A DNA stretch of 64,000 nt from Rufibacter hautae. GTDB taxonomy: Bacteria; Bacteroidota; Bacteroidia; Cytophagales; Hymenobacteraceae. The notes beneath the pieces are model-generated. The model was given only the letters and a program-made list of their open reading frames with translations, searched no databases and had not been told where the DNA came from. A program made the translations under genes and the position numbers. The stretch is from NCBI RefSeq assembly GCF_008271695.1, contig NZ_VKKY01000002.1:1798001-1862000 (forward strand). Reading direction: 5' to 3'. Shown piece after piece: positions 35,493 through 44,980 of the stretch (positions within the stretch are counted from its first letter, which is position 1; each line of letters starts with the position of its first letter).

Positions 35493-36401
35493 TTATTTTC
35501 GAAGGGTATTCACGGCTTCCACTTTCTCCAGCAGACTGGCTTTCCAGGAACTAGCCGCCCCAATCAAGGCCGACTCCTCCCCCAGCTCCGCCACCCGGAT
35601 GGGGATAGACAAACCCGCGGTCTGCAGGTGCTTCTCCAAGGACTGGGAAAACAGCGGATAAGCTTTAGAGATGTTTCCGCCGATGACCACCATAACCGCC
35701 CCTACCTGTTTCACGGCCGTTTTGATGAAATCGGCTAAATTCCGCCCGAACTCATCAAAAACGACCTGCGCGGTTTGGTTCTGCGGGGCCAGATCGGCCA
35801 GTTCCTTCACCCCTTTCACCTCTTGGCCGGTGAGCTCCCGGAAACGGTTCACGAACCAGCGGGTAGACAGGTAATCTTCCGCGATGCCTTCTTTGAAGGG
35901 CGAGTTCCACAAGTCAGCGTCTTCCACTTTCCCGTGGTGGCACCAGGCCGAGCCCAAGCCGGTGCCTAAGGTTAGACCCAGTACTTGCTCAACGCCCTGG
36001 GCGGCGCCGCAGAAAACCTCGCCCAGTAGAAAACATTCGGCATCGTTCAAAAACCGGATGTCGTCTGCCTGCACTAAAAGCTTTTCTGCCAATAATTCCT
36101 TTACATTCAGTTTGTAGAGGATGTCGTATTTGTTCTGGTCTTTGATAAGCGAGACGCCGTTTGGGTAATCGAAGGGCCCGGGCATGGCAATGCCTATCTT
36201 GCCGGAAGAAGTACTGTCATATTTCTGCGCCTGCTGGATAACCTCGCACCAGTTTTCAATGATCTCGTTCACGGAGCCCTGGGTGTTGATCTCCTTTCTC
36301 ACGTAGCTCCCCGTCACCAGGGAACTCGTTTCCATATCTACAAGGGCGGCGGAGATATGCGAACCTCCTACATCTATCCCCACTACTGTTGCATGATTCA
36401 T
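35493..36401 (-). CDS. ROK-family protein lacking the zinc motif
   Basis: 302 residues from the start at 36401 (MNHATVVGIDVGGSHI); a longer start at 36458 adds 19 residues with no conserved feature. It has the phosphate loop GIDVGGSH, the catalytic NDAECFLLGE and the LTLGTGLGSAW nucleotide loop. The usual ROK CxCGxxGCxE zinc-finger is missing: the corresponding part reads NSPFKEGIAEDYLSTRWF. It may be a sugar kinase of a divergent type (glucokinase or polyphosphate-type) or a non-catalytic sensor. It is encoded between GH92 and the BSP protease in PUL B, so mannose phosphorylation after mannan breakdown is the likeliest role. Confidence 0.85.
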   Translation of the reverse strand: MNHATVVGIDVGGSHISAALVDMETSSLVTGSYVRKEINTQGSVNEIIENWCEVIQQAQKYDSTSSGKIGIAMPGPFDYPNGVSLIKDQNKYDILYKLNVKELLAEKLLVQADDIRFLNDAECFLLGEVFCGAAQGVEQVLGLTLGTGLGSAWCHHGKVEDADLWNSPFKEGIAEDYLSTRWFVNRFRELTGQEVKGVKELADLAPQNQTAQVVFDEFGRNLADFIKTAVKQVGAVMVVIGGNISKAYPLFSQSLEKHLQTAGLSIPIRVAELGEESALIGAASSWKASLLEKVEAVNTLRK

Positions 36402-36534
36402 AGCTTGTGATTTTGAATCCGGTGAAAGCCATGTTCCCTTACAGGGAAGAGCCCTCACGCCTTCTAACTAAAACAAATTTCTGTCCTTTTGATTGGCCCG
36501 GCTCCTTGTTGAAAGGAAAGAAGCCGGGTCCTTA

Positions 36535-38847
36535 TTACTTCCCGTTCTGGGTCACGTACTGTGGTTTGGAGAATGAGAAAGGCAAGGCGCTTTCCTCGGT
36601 TCCGCGTTTGGTGTTGGGCTTGTCTGCCATGTCAAAGCGCAGTTTGGCGCCTTTCATCAATTCAAAGTGCCCCACCCAGTTCTTCTCGTGTTTTTTGCCG
36701 TTGAGTTTCAGGTCCTGCACGTACAGGTTGTCTTTGCTGCTGTTAGGCGCCTCAATCTCCACTTTCTTGCCGTTCTCTAGTTCCAGAGTCATCTTGGGGA
36801 AGAGCGGTGCGCCTAACACGTACTGGTCGGTGCCCGGGCAAACCGGATAGAAGCCCATGGCGCTGAACACGTACCAAGCCGAGGTTTGGCCGTTGTCTTC
36901 ATCACCGCAGTAGCCGTCTGGGGTTGGTTTGTACATGCGGTTCATGGTCTCGCGTGCCCAGTACTGGGTTTTCCAGGGTTCTCCGGCGAAATTGTACAGG
37001 TACGTCATGTGCTGGATGGGCTGGTTCCCGTGCGCGTATTGGCCCATGTTGGCGATCTGCATCTCCCGGATCTCGTGGATCACGCCACCGTAGTAAGAGT
37101 CATCAAATACCGGAGGCAAAGTGAACACCGAGTCCAGTTTCTTCACGAAGTTCTGTTTGCCGCCCATCAGGTCAATAAGGCCCTGCACATCATGGAACAC
37201 GCTCCAGGAGTAGTGCCAGCTGTTGCCCTCGGTGAAAGCATCGCCCCATTTGAATGGGTTGAAAGGTGCCTGAAACTTGCCGTCTTTGTTTTTGCCGCGC
37301 ATCAGGCCGGTGGCCGGATCGTAGAGGTTTCGGTAGTTCTGGCTGCGCTTGGCGTACAAGTCTATCTCGGCCTGCGGTCTTTTCAGGGCCTTGGCCAGTT
37401 GATAGATCGCGAAATCATCGTAAGCATACTCCAGGGTGCGGGCGGCGTTCTCGTTGATGTTCACGTCGTAAGGCACGTACCCCAGCTTGTTGTAGTAGTC
37501 CACGCCTTTCCGGCCGATGGCCGTGATGGGTCCCTCGTTGTTGGCTCCGTGCACCAAGGCCTCGTAGAGCTTCTCAATGTCATAGCCGCGCATTCCTTTC
37601 ATGTAAGCATCCGCTACCACAGAGGCCGAGTTGTTCCCGATCATAATGTCAGAATAACCTGGGCTGGACCACTCGGGCAACCAACCGCCTTCTTTGTAAT
37701 CGTTGATGAGGCCTTCCTGCATCTCTTTGTTGATGGCAGGGTACATGAGGTTCAGGAAAGGATACAGGGCTCGGAACGTGTCCCAGAAACCAGTTCCGGC
37801 GAAACGGTAGCCGTCGTGGACCTTGCCGGTGTACGGGCTGTAGTGCACCGCTTTGTTCGCGGCGTTTACCTCATACATTTTGTGGGGGAAGAATAGCGTG
37901 CGGTAGAGGCAGGAATAGAAGGTGCGTTGCTGCTCCTCGGTGCCGCCTTCCACCTTGATGCGGCCCAAGGTTTTCTCCCAACGGTCGCGGGCTTTGGCCA
38001 TGGTCGCGTCAAAATTGTCTTGGGCTAGTTCGCGGCTAAGGTTCAACTCAGCCTGCTCCTGGCTGATGAACGAGGAAGCAACTTTCAAATTCACCTTCTC
38101 CCCTTTGGCCGTTTTAAAACCGATCACCGCACCGGAATGGTTCGCGGTAAGTTCAAGAGAATCTCTGCCGGTGAGTTTGTTTCCGCGAAAAGTGCGGGCC
38201 AGCACAATAGGCTTGTCTACGTAGATGACGAAGTGGTTCTTGAACTCTTTCAAAGGACCGCGAGCGTATTTGGTGGTGTAGCCTACAATCTTCCTCTCTT
38301 TGGGCAACACCTTCACGTAAGAGCCTTTGTCCAGCGCATCAATCACGATGAACGAGCTATCCGACTTAGGATAAGTAAACCGGAACTGGGCAGCGCGCTC
38401 AGTGGGGGTAAGCTCGGCGGTCACGTCATGGTCTGCTAAGTACACGCCGTAGTAATAAGGCTTGGCCGTCTCCGATTTGTGAGAGTACCAGCTGGCCCGT
38501 CCGTCCTGATCGAACTTCATCTTGCCGGTCACCGGCATGATCACGAACTGGCCGTAATCGTTCATCCAGGGCGAAGGTTGGTGCGTCTGCTTGAAGCCCC
38601 TGATCTTGTCGGCGGCGTACGTGTAGGCCCAGCCGTTGCCCATGGTGCCGGTCTGCGGGGTCCAGAGGTTCATGCCCCAGGGCACGGCCACGGCCGGATA
38701 GGTGTTCCCGTTAGAGAGATCCGGTTTGGAGTCGGTGCCCATCAAGGGGTTCACCAGATCCACGGGGGATACGTCTGCTTTCTTTGAAACTTGGGCGGAG
38801 GAGAAGAACGGTACGCTTGCTAGAATCCAAATGAAGAGTTTTTTCAT
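36535..38847 (-). CDS. GH92 alpha-mannosidase (second copy)
   Basis: 770 residues with a short signal peptide (about 1-18). It is a paralogue of the enzyme at 32211-34514 with the same two-domain layout. Predicted acid Glu540 is in FTEGNSWHY, His591/Glu592 in VIHEIREMQ, base pair Asp649/Asp651 in GDEDNGQ, and the same GNQPIQH variant at Gln609. Having two GH92 enzymes in one locus is typical of mannan PULs, where each takes a different side-chain linkage; the linkages cannot be assigned by eye. It heads a unit with the ROK gene and the BSP protease, with a LacI-type operator 141 bp upstream. Confidence 0.94.
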   Translation of the reverse strand: MKKLFIWILASVPFFSSAQVSKKADVSPVDLVNPLMGTDSKPDLSNGNTYPAVAVPWGMNLWTPQTGTMGNGWAYTYAADKIRGFKQTHQPSPWMNDYGQFVIMPVTGKMKFDQDGRASWYSHKSETAKPYYYGVYLADHDVTAELTPTERAAQFRFTYPKSDSSFIVIDALDKGSYVKVLPKERKIVGYTTKYARGPLKEFKNHFVIYVDKPIVLARTFRGNKLTGRDSLELTANHSGAVIGFKTAKGEKVNLKVASSFISQEQAELNLSRELAQDNFDATMAKARDRWEKTLGRIKVEGGTEEQQRTFYSCLYRTLFFPHKMYEVNAANKAVHYSPYTGKVHDGYRFAGTGFWDTFRALYPFLNLMYPAINKEMQEGLINDYKEGGWLPEWSSPGYSDIMIGNNSASVVADAYMKGMRGYDIEKLYEALVHGANNEGPITAIGRKGVDYYNKLGYVPYDVNINENAARTLEYAYDDFAIYQLAKALKRPQAEIDLYAKRSQNYRNLYDPATGLMRGKNKDGKFQAPFNPFKWGDAFTEGNSWHYSWSVFHDVQGLIDLMGGKQNFVKKLDSVFTLPPVFDDSYYGGVIHEIREMQIANMGQYAHGNQPIQHMTYLYNFAGEPWKTQYWARETMNRMYKPTPDGYCGDEDNGQTSAWYVFSAMGFYPVCPGTDQYVLGAPLFPKMTLELENGKKVEIEAPNSSKDNLYVQDLKLNGKKHEKNWVGHFELMKGAKLRFDMADKPNTKRGTEESALPFSFSKPQYVTQNGK

Positions 38848-38888
38848 TAATCAGGGGATTTTGATGTGGCCTAAAGGCTTGATTTATT

Positions 38889-38977
38889 GGCTTGTAGAAA
38901 ACTGTCCCTAAAGATAGAAATCCTAATGGTCAGACACCGTGGAAGATTCTGCGTTTAGAGGCTGTTTTCTACAAACC
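38889..38977. repeat. Long-spaced inverted repeat upstream of the second GH92
   Basis: The 24-nt segments 38889-38912 and 38954-38977 are reverse complements at 20 of 24 positions, separated by 41 nt. Each contains GTAGAAAAC or its complement next to a TTTAG/CTAAA end, as in the dispersed palindrome family. The repeat lies between the candidate operator and the GH92 start. Confidence 0.5.
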
Positions 38978-38980
38978 CTT

Positions 38981-38996
38981 GCTAAAACGTTTTAAA
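38981..38996. promoter_or_regulatory. Candidate LacI-type operator upstream of the second GH92
   Basis: GCTAAAACGTTTTAAA, with the palindrome AAAACGTTTT at 38984-38993, is centred 141 bp upstream of the GH92 start. The 16-mer is the exact reverse complement of the site at 34633-34648. Confidence 0.7.
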
Positions 38997-39012
38997 AGCT
39001 AATATAGTAGTT

Positions 39013-39933
39013 TTATTGCACATTCCAGAGAGAAGCTCTCAGTCCTAGTTCAAAACTTCCCTTTACGCCGGTCAGGCTGTTCAACGCCGAGGAACCGGTG
39101 GTGTACATTCCGGTAAGCGCCAGTCGTCTTTTCACATCGGCGCCAAACCCAAAGGTCACGTTCTTGGAGCTGTGGTACATGCCAAACACGTTGAACTGGT
39201 TGTCTACAAAGGTCAGGTTGGCCCCGGCATCAATGAGGTCGTCAAATCCTTTCACCCCCCGGTACACCACTTTCGGTTCTACCCCCACACTGGAACCCAG
39301 CGTAAGCTTGTAGCTGGCGGCGGCGAAGTAAGTGGACCGGTTCACAGTATTGCTCTCGTTGAGGCTCTTGTCCAGAAACGCCCTGATATTGGGAAAAGAG
39401 CCCTGAATCGTGAGTTTTGAATCAGTGTAGGCTACTCCAACTTCACCCTCCACATACGGTCCCTGGTCATTGAACCGGGCTACGGTTTGGTCATCCACGT
39501 CACCTACCATTTCGTCCATGTCAAGCTGCTCATTCACCACGCCGGCAGACAACCCGAAATGCAACTGGCGGGTGCTCTGGTTCAGCGGCAGGTGGTACGA
39601 GTAGGTAGCCATGGCTCTGGCGCGTTTGATCAACCCTTCTCTGGTTTGCCCCAGGTTCACCCCCAAGCCTACTTTGTTGCTTAGCCCGTACTCAGCGGTG
39701 ATGGCCTCCGTGGAAGGAGCATCTGAGATGCTCCCCCACTGGTTGCGGTAATGGAGGTTTACCTTAAACCCTCCGGTTACCCCAGCCATGGCCGGATTAG
39801 CCAGGTACTGATTTTGAAAATAGATCGCTCTCAACGGATTGATCTGGGCGGCACTCTCCTGCACCAGCGCCACGCAGCAGAAGACAAGCAGAAAGAGAGG
39901 CAGCCCTTTTTTTAGGTTATATAGCTTTTTCAT
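39013..39933 (-). CDS. PorP/SprF-family T9SS outer-membrane protein
   Basis: 306 residues with a signal peptide ending at ESAAQ, then INPLRAIYFQNQYLANPAMAGVTGGFKVNLHYRNQW, the classic PorP/SprF opening. The remainder is a predicted beta-barrel ending in an aromatic-poor LGLRASLWNVQ. Members are T9SS accessory proteins, and SprF-like ones work with a particular type-B cargo in the adjacent gene. Here the neighbour 14 bp upstream encodes a large type-B T9SS protein, so the pair is probably a dedicated export and anchoring unit. Confidence 0.93.
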   Translation of the reverse strand: MKKLYNLKKGLPLFLLVFCCVALVQESAAQINPLRAIYFQNQYLANPAMAGVTGGFKVNLHYRNQWGSISDAPSTEAITAEYGLSNKVGLGVNLGQTREGLIKRARAMATYSYHLPLNQSTRQLHFGLSAGVVNEQLDMDEMVGDVDDQTVARFNDQGPYVEGEVGVAYTDSKLTIQGSFPNIRAFLDKSLNESNTVNRSTYFAAASYKLTLGSSVGVEPKVVYRGVKGFDDLIDAGANLTFVDNQFNVFGMYHSSKNVTFGFGADVKRRLALTGMYTTGSSALNSLTGVKGSFELGLRASLWNVQ

Positions 39934-39947
39934 ATGGCTTTCTATTT

Positions 39948-42900
39948 TTAATCACGGATAATGGTAAGGGCTCCTTTGGCGGGAGGTATTCCTGATCCTA
40001 AGTCAATCACATAGTAGTACACGCCTTGGGCTAATGGCGAACCTTGGTACGTCCCGCTCCAATCATTGGCGTAATTCTCTTTCTCGTACACCACTCTGCC
40101 GGCGGTGTCAAACACTTTTAGTTTGCTGCCAGGGTAAGTATTGATGTTCCAGATGACCCACACATCGTTTTTGCCATCATTGTTAGGCGTCAGGATGTTG
40201 TTGGCCTGCAAGGCTACGCCACCTTCCACCAGCACGGTAAACTCCGTTTCTTTGGTGCATCCTTCGGCGGTGCTGGCGGTCACTTTGTAGACATACCCCT
40301 GGGTTGGTTTGATCAACAGCTTATTGCTGTTCTGCCCACTGATGATGCCCGGCCCGTCTGCCCACGTGTAAGTGTAGCCTTCTTCGCCCGTTGCTGTTAA
40401 CTGAATGGTCTCCCCTCTTGGCACTTTGCCGTTGCGGTCAGCGGCCACGCTCATGTTCAGTTCATAGGAAGTGATTTTGAAAGTGGTAGAGAAGGTATCA
40501 GTACCGTTATTCAGGGTACCACCATCGTCTTTCACGGTCACCGTTACGGTTGCTTCACCAGGCTGGCCTTCCACCAGCTTGTAGGTAAGAGTTGCTTTCC
40601 CGTTTTCAACCGTACTTACAGATAAGTCACTGAAGAGGGCACTTCTGTTTGAAGAAACCGAAAGGCTAAGTTGTTGTCCTGGCTCAGAAGTTAAACCTTC
40701 TAGCGGAATGGTGTAGGCGTCTACCACGTTACAGCTATTCTGGTCAGCTATGGCTGCAATGGTAGGAGCCTGGTTTGAGCCTTGGGTGATGGTTTCTGCT
40801 ACCGTAGTATAAGGAGCACTTATGCCCGAGGATTGGCTGTAGTCATTGATAGGCCTAACTCTGTAATAGTAGCGGGTAGCTAATCTAAGTCCTTCGTCTG
40901 TGAAGGTGGTAACATTGGCAGCAAGGGTTTGTACAGGTAGAAAGGAGGTCCCGTTGGTAGACCGTTCAATCTGAAATCCGGTTTCGTTTTCTGCCCGATC
41001 TGTCCAATCTAACTTCACCTGCGTTTCTGAAAGGGTAGTTGCCAATAGATTTTCTGCTGGCAACGGCAACCTTTCATCATATAAAGTGGTGCCGCTTACG
41101 GTAGATGAAAAGATAGAATTACCTGACGCACCCATTGCCTTTACCCGATACTGATAAGTAGCCAACACTCCCAGATTTGTATCTGTATAAGAAGTGGCGC
41201 CAGCCTCAACCGAATTCAACCTTGAATAGGCTACTCCGTCTGTTGAGCGCCAGATCTCATACCCTGTTTCATTAGTGGCCACATCGTTCCAGTTGAGGGT
41301 AAGCGTGCTTTCCGTAGCGTTAGAAATCCTTACATCACCAGGTACGGCAGGGGCGTTCTGCGGAATCCCCCAAATTTGCCATTCAGAGATTTGGACGGCA
41401 TCACCAGAGCCGTTGTTCGCCGTGATATCTAACTTGTAATATTTGAATGGTTTATCATTAGTAAAGGAGAAAGACATCTCCAAACGACGGCCAGCAAAAA
41501 CTTGGTTTTTCCGGGTGTCAAGGATGGTCCAATCTGTTCCGTTAGTAGATCCTTGGAACGTCCAATCTTTGGCATCCCTTTCAGGAGCGTCATCACCTGA
41601 AACAAGGGTATATTTGGTTACTACATCTGTGGCGGTAGTAGATTCGTATTGCAACCACAGGGTTACCGGTCTTTGTATACCACCAGCCAAAAACTTGGTT
41701 TGAAAATTATTATCAACCAGTTTAGAAGAGTTTTCGGCTTGATTTCCTGTATTCTCTTTTGAAACAGTAAGCCGTCCTCCATTATCGGTTAAATCAGCCG
41801 TAGCACCACTATAATTCAGGGTTCTGGAGACATTCACCACAGAATAACCTGAAGACTTCCCGGCCCCGATGGTTCTGACCCGGTAATAATACTTGGTGTT
41901 TTGCGCTAACCCTTTGTCATAATAAAAGTTTGTGTTAGCGGCTACCGTAGCTACTTTAGTGAAGGTAATGCCATCTAAAGAGCGCTCCACTTCAAACCCG
42001 GTTTCGCTTGCACTAAAGTCAGTCCAGGACAGATACACTTCATCACCTGCGTTAGCAAAAGCATTCAACCCAGAGGGTGCAACAAATCCCTCTCCTTCAA
42101 AGAGCCGCCACTCTGCCAACTGGAAAGTTCCTCCGTCTTTAATGGCACTTATATTTAGACGATAGTAGGCATAAGCAGTACTATTTGCCATTGAATACAC
42201 CTTGGTTTGAAAGCGTTCAGTGAACATCTCTCCGGAGCGGGTGTCTAACATCGTCCAGTCAGTTCCGTTTTGTGAGCCCTCCAATTTCCAATCTTTAGGG
42301 TCACGGTTGGGGTCATCGTTAGCGGAAACTAGCGTATAGGTACCCACTGCTGCTGGTGCTGTTAGTTGCAGACGCAACCACTGCTCACCTGGCCAGTGCG
42401 ACAGGAACTTTGAGCCGGGATTGTTGTCAATTACTTTCGGTGATCCCTCTCCGGCGGCCTGCCCTCCATCGTTTTCTCTTAAAACAGTTAAAACATCACC
42501 TCTGGCCGTCACATCAGGATTTTTAACCGCCGTAAAAAGCCGCCACTCTGCCAATTGGAAAGTATTGTTCGCTTTAAGGGCACTAATATTTAACCGATAA
42601 TAACGGTAGGCAGTTGAATTGGTGATGTTGTACGTTTTTGTCATGAACCGCTCTGGGAACATCTCTCCGGTGCGTACGTCAAGCTCTACCCAGGTTGTCC
42701 CATTGTTTGATCCTTCCAACTTCCAGTCTTTGGGGTCCCGGTTGGGGTCATCGTCTGCGGAAATAAGCGTGTATGTTCCCACAACTGCGGGCTCTGTGAG
42801 CTGGAATTGCAGCCACTGCATGTTATCGAAATGGGACAGAAACTTAGAACCAGAGTTATTGTCAATCACTTTGGGTGAACCCTCCCTAAACGTTGGCCCC

Positions 42901-43034
42901 TCGTCATTCTCCCGGAATACCGTGAGGACCCCACCTTTTGCTGTGAGATCATCCTGTGCTGCGGCTTCATTGATGACGCTGAAGAAACACAGCGCACTAA
43001 GTGCCACCCTCACAAATTGTAACATTTGTTTCAT
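39948..43034 (-). CDS. Secreted modular surface protein with discoidin-like and FN3 domains and T9SS type-B tail
   Basis: About 1028 residues from the start at 43034, which begins a normal signal peptide (MKQMLQFVRVALSALCFF...). Parts, numbered from this start: two near-identical discoidin-like modules (about 30-167 and 175-312), each with VIDNN, GSKFLSH and RDPKDWKLEGS; an FN3 domain (318-403); a third, more distant module (416-551); two further FN3 domains (556-751); Ig/PKD-like domains; and a gliding-motility-type C-terminal domain (NNILTPNNDGKNDVWVI...QGVYYYVIDLG). No catalytic motif is seen. It is probably a surface adhesin or mannan-binding protein, exported with the PorP/SprF partner encoded next to it. 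Confidence 0.88.
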   Translation of the reverse strand: MKQMLQFVRVALSALCFFSVINEAAAQDDLTAKGGVLTVFRENDEGPTFREGSPKVIDNNSGSKFLSHFDNMQWLQFQLTEPAVVGTYTLISADDDPNRDPKDWKLEGSNNGTTWVELDVRTGEMFPERFMTKTYNITNSTAYRYYRLNISALKANNTFQLAEWRLFTAVKNPDVTARGDVLTVLRENDGGQAAGEGSPKVIDNNPGSKFLSHWPGEQWLRLQLTAPAAVGTYTLVSANDDPNRDPKDWKLEGSQNGTDWTMLDTRSGEMFTERFQTKVYSMANSTAYAYYRLNISAIKDGGTFQLAEWRLFEGEGFVAPSGLNAFANAGDEVYLSWTDFSASETGFEVERSLDGITFTKVATVAANTNFYYDKGLAQNTKYYYRVRTIGAGKSSGYSVVNVSRTLNYSGATADLTDNGGRLTVSKENTGNQAENSSKLVDNNFQTKFLAGGIQRPVTLWLQYESTTATDVVTKYTLVSGDDAPERDAKDWTFQGSTNGTDWTILDTRKNQVFAGRRLEMSFSFTNDKPFKYYKLDITANNGSGDAVQISEWQIWGIPQNAPAVPGDVRISNATESTLTLNWNDVATNETGYEIWRSTDGVAYSRLNSVEAGATSYTDTNLGVLATYQYRVKAMGASGNSIFSSTVSGTTLYDERLPLPAENLLATTLSETQVKLDWTDRAENETGFQIERSTNGTSFLPVQTLAANVTTFTDEGLRLATRYYYRVRPINDYSQSSGISAPYTTVAETITQGSNQAPTIAAIADQNSCNVVDAYTIPLEGLTSEPGQQLSLSVSSNRSALFSDLSVSTVENGKATLTYKLVEGQPGEATVTVTVKDDGGTLNNGTDTFSTTFKITSYELNMSVAADRNGKVPRGETIQLTATGEEGYTYTWADGPGIISGQNSNKLLIKPTQGYVYKVTASTAEGCTKETEFTVLVEGGVALQANNILTPNNDGKNDVWVIWNINTYPGSKLKVFDTAGRVVYEKENYANDWSGTYQGSPLAQGVYYYVIDLGSGIPPAKGALTIIRD
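42099..42947 (-). repeat. Tandem duplication of a discoidin-like module
   Basis: The segments 42534-42947 and 42099-42512 encode consecutive ~138-residue modules with the same motifs and closely similar DNA (shared stretches encode RDPKDWKLEGS and YYRLNISA). The copies have diverged at synonymous and some amino-acid positions, so the duplication is not very recent. Confidence 0.85.
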
Positions 43035-43145
43035 ATATGATTTTTTAAGGATATATGTAAAATCTAAGTAGTCTTTTAGAATCCTTTTGAGTAGAGAAGA
43101 GCTAGGTTCAGGTAAAAGCAATCCTTCCTGAACCTAGCTAACCAA

Positions 43146-44969
43146 TTACCACCCAGTATTTTGAACCAGTAATTGGTTGATGTTCATCTCACTCTGCGGA
43201 ATTGGCCACAAGTAATGCCGTTTGGTAAACACCCTGGTCTCAAAAGGCACTTTGTTGTAGAAATTGTTGATGTCCGGCGCAGAGATGTCTAAGGCAAAAG
43301 TTGGCCCGTTGAAAGCCGTTTCTGCGATCTTCCATCTGCGGGCGTCAAAGTAGCGCACGTTTTCAAAGGCCAACTCTACTCTGCGTTCTTTCCAGATGGC
43401 TTCTCTTACTGCGGCCTGTCCGGTAGGCGCCTCTAGCTCCGCAGAGCCATACTCAGGGATTCCTGCCCGATTTCTGATAAGGTTGACATAAGTAAGAATG
43501 TCTGGGTGGCCGGGGCTATACTCATTTAAAGCTTCAGCGTAATTGAGGTAGATCTCAGCCAGGCGCAGCATCACGTAGGATCTGTCACCATTGCGCCAGT
43601 CACCCGTGCTCATGTTCTTCCGGACAATGTAACCCGTAGGCGTGTAGTCATTTCCGGCTCCAGAATTCTTTCCGGAGTTGCCGCTGAACCAGGTCCTGGT
43701 GACGATATTCCCAGTGTTCCTATTTAGCCAAAGGCTGTTGTCATAGGTTATCCCCACATAAAACCGAGGCTCTCTGTTTACCCACTGGTTAAATACTTGT
43801 CTGGCCTCGGTGTCATTTGGTGCTTTAAAGCTGGAAAAACCTGAGGTCATGTACCCTGATTTAGGATCCTCAATGGACCTTCCGTTTGCCGTGAAGTAGG
43901 CATCTACAATGTGCTGGGTGGCCCCTAAACCGCCACTTCCCTTCGCTTCGGCCTGTGAACCGGCGTGGAAAGGCGTCATTTCATATTGTCTTGGATTGAT
44001 GCCCGCGTCTACTCTGGCAAAGATGACTTCCTTGTTCCACTCATCCAGGAACACATCTCGGGTGGATAGGTAGGGGTCAAACTGGCCTTGGGCGTTGTTC
44101 TTACGGTACAAATCAAAGGTGCCCGGAACGTATTCATCAATAAATGCTTTGGCAGCATCAGCGGCTAGCTTCCATTTATTAACATCATACTGTTGGTTGA
44201 TCAGTTGCTGACCATCTTTATTTACCAGGGAAGCATAGTCTGCATTTCCGTTGAACAATGGACTTGCCGAGTACAATAGCACCTGGGATTTGATAGCCTG
44301 CACATACGACTTCGTCATGCGGCCATAGTTCTGCTCTGTTGCTACAGTCGGAAGATCTGCCGCTGCTGCGTTGAGTTCTGCCAACACATAAGCTACACAC
44401 TCATCATAAGTATTTCTGGGCTTCTTCAACTCGTCTGCTGGTGCGTCTACCGGAATGGACTCATTTCCTACCAGAACTATCGGTCCGTACAACCGCATTA
44501 GGTGGAAGTAATATAATCCTCTTAGTGCTCTGGCTTCGGCCTTGTACCGCTTTACCAAGGCACCATCCGCGCCACAGTCGGTGCATTGGTCCACGTTTTC
44601 AATGAACACGTTTGCTCTTCTAATGCCCCGGTAGAAATTAGACCAAATGGAATTGACAAAGCCTGCGGAAGGGTCCCAAGCGCCAATGTTCACGGAGTTA
44701 CTTCCCACGAAGCCCCAAACGTATTCTGCCTCGTCAGAAGCCGCGAGCCAAGGTCCTACGTTTCCGTCGCCGCCCAGGCCTCTTTGGCTTGCATCGTCCG
44801 GAATCTGGGAGTACACATTGGCTAGATATTGCTCTACCGTATTTCTGTTCTTGAAGGTAGCCTCCAGCGTTAGACGGTCATCTGGTACCTGATCCAGGAA
44901 ATCATCGTTGCAAGCGAAGTTCAGGCTTGTAAGCAAGCCTACAAGTATGATTGATTTTATCTTCTTCAT
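43146..44969 (-). CDS. RagB/SusD-family outer-membrane lipoprotein (PUL B)
   Basis: 607 residues. The lipoprotein signal ends with NFACNDDFLDQVPDDRL (Cys20), the usual SusD opening. TPR-type segments follow (KRYKAEARALRGLYYFHLMRLYG), and the C-terminus has WKERRVELAFENVRYFDARRWK and HYLWPIPQSEMNINQLLVQNTGW. It is the surface glycan-binding lid of the PUL B importer, 11 bp from SusC. An insertion around FSGNSGKNSGAGNDYTPTGY is typical of longer SusD members. Substrate is inferred to be mannan oligosaccharide from the GH76/GH92/GH125 enzymes downstream. Confidence 0.96.
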   Translation of the reverse strand: MKKIKSIILVGLLTSLNFACNDDFLDQVPDDRLTLEATFKNRNTVEQYLANVYSQIPDDASQRGLGGDGNVGPWLAASDEAEYVWGFVGSNSVNIGAWDPSAGFVNSIWSNFYRGIRRANVFIENVDQCTDCGADGALVKRYKAEARALRGLYYFHLMRLYGPIVLVGNESIPVDAPADELKKPRNTYDECVAYVLAELNAAAADLPTVATEQNYGRMTKSYVQAIKSQVLLYSASPLFNGNADYASLVNKDGQQLINQQYDVNKWKLAADAAKAFIDEYVPGTFDLYRKNNAQGQFDPYLSTRDVFLDEWNKEVIFARVDAGINPRQYEMTPFHAGSQAEAKGSGGLGATQHIVDAYFTANGRSIEDPKSGYMTSGFSSFKAPNDTEARQVFNQWVNREPRFYVGITYDNSLWLNRNTGNIVTRTWFSGNSGKNSGAGNDYTPTGYIVRKNMSTGDWRNGDRSYVMLRLAEIYLNYAEALNEYSPGHPDILTYVNLIRNRAGIPEYGSAELEAPTGQAAVREAIWKERRVELAFENVRYFDARRWKIAETAFNGPTFALDISAPDINNFYNKVPFETRVFTKRHYLWPIPQSEMNINQLLVQNTGW

Positions 44970-44980
44970 TTTTCAGGAAA

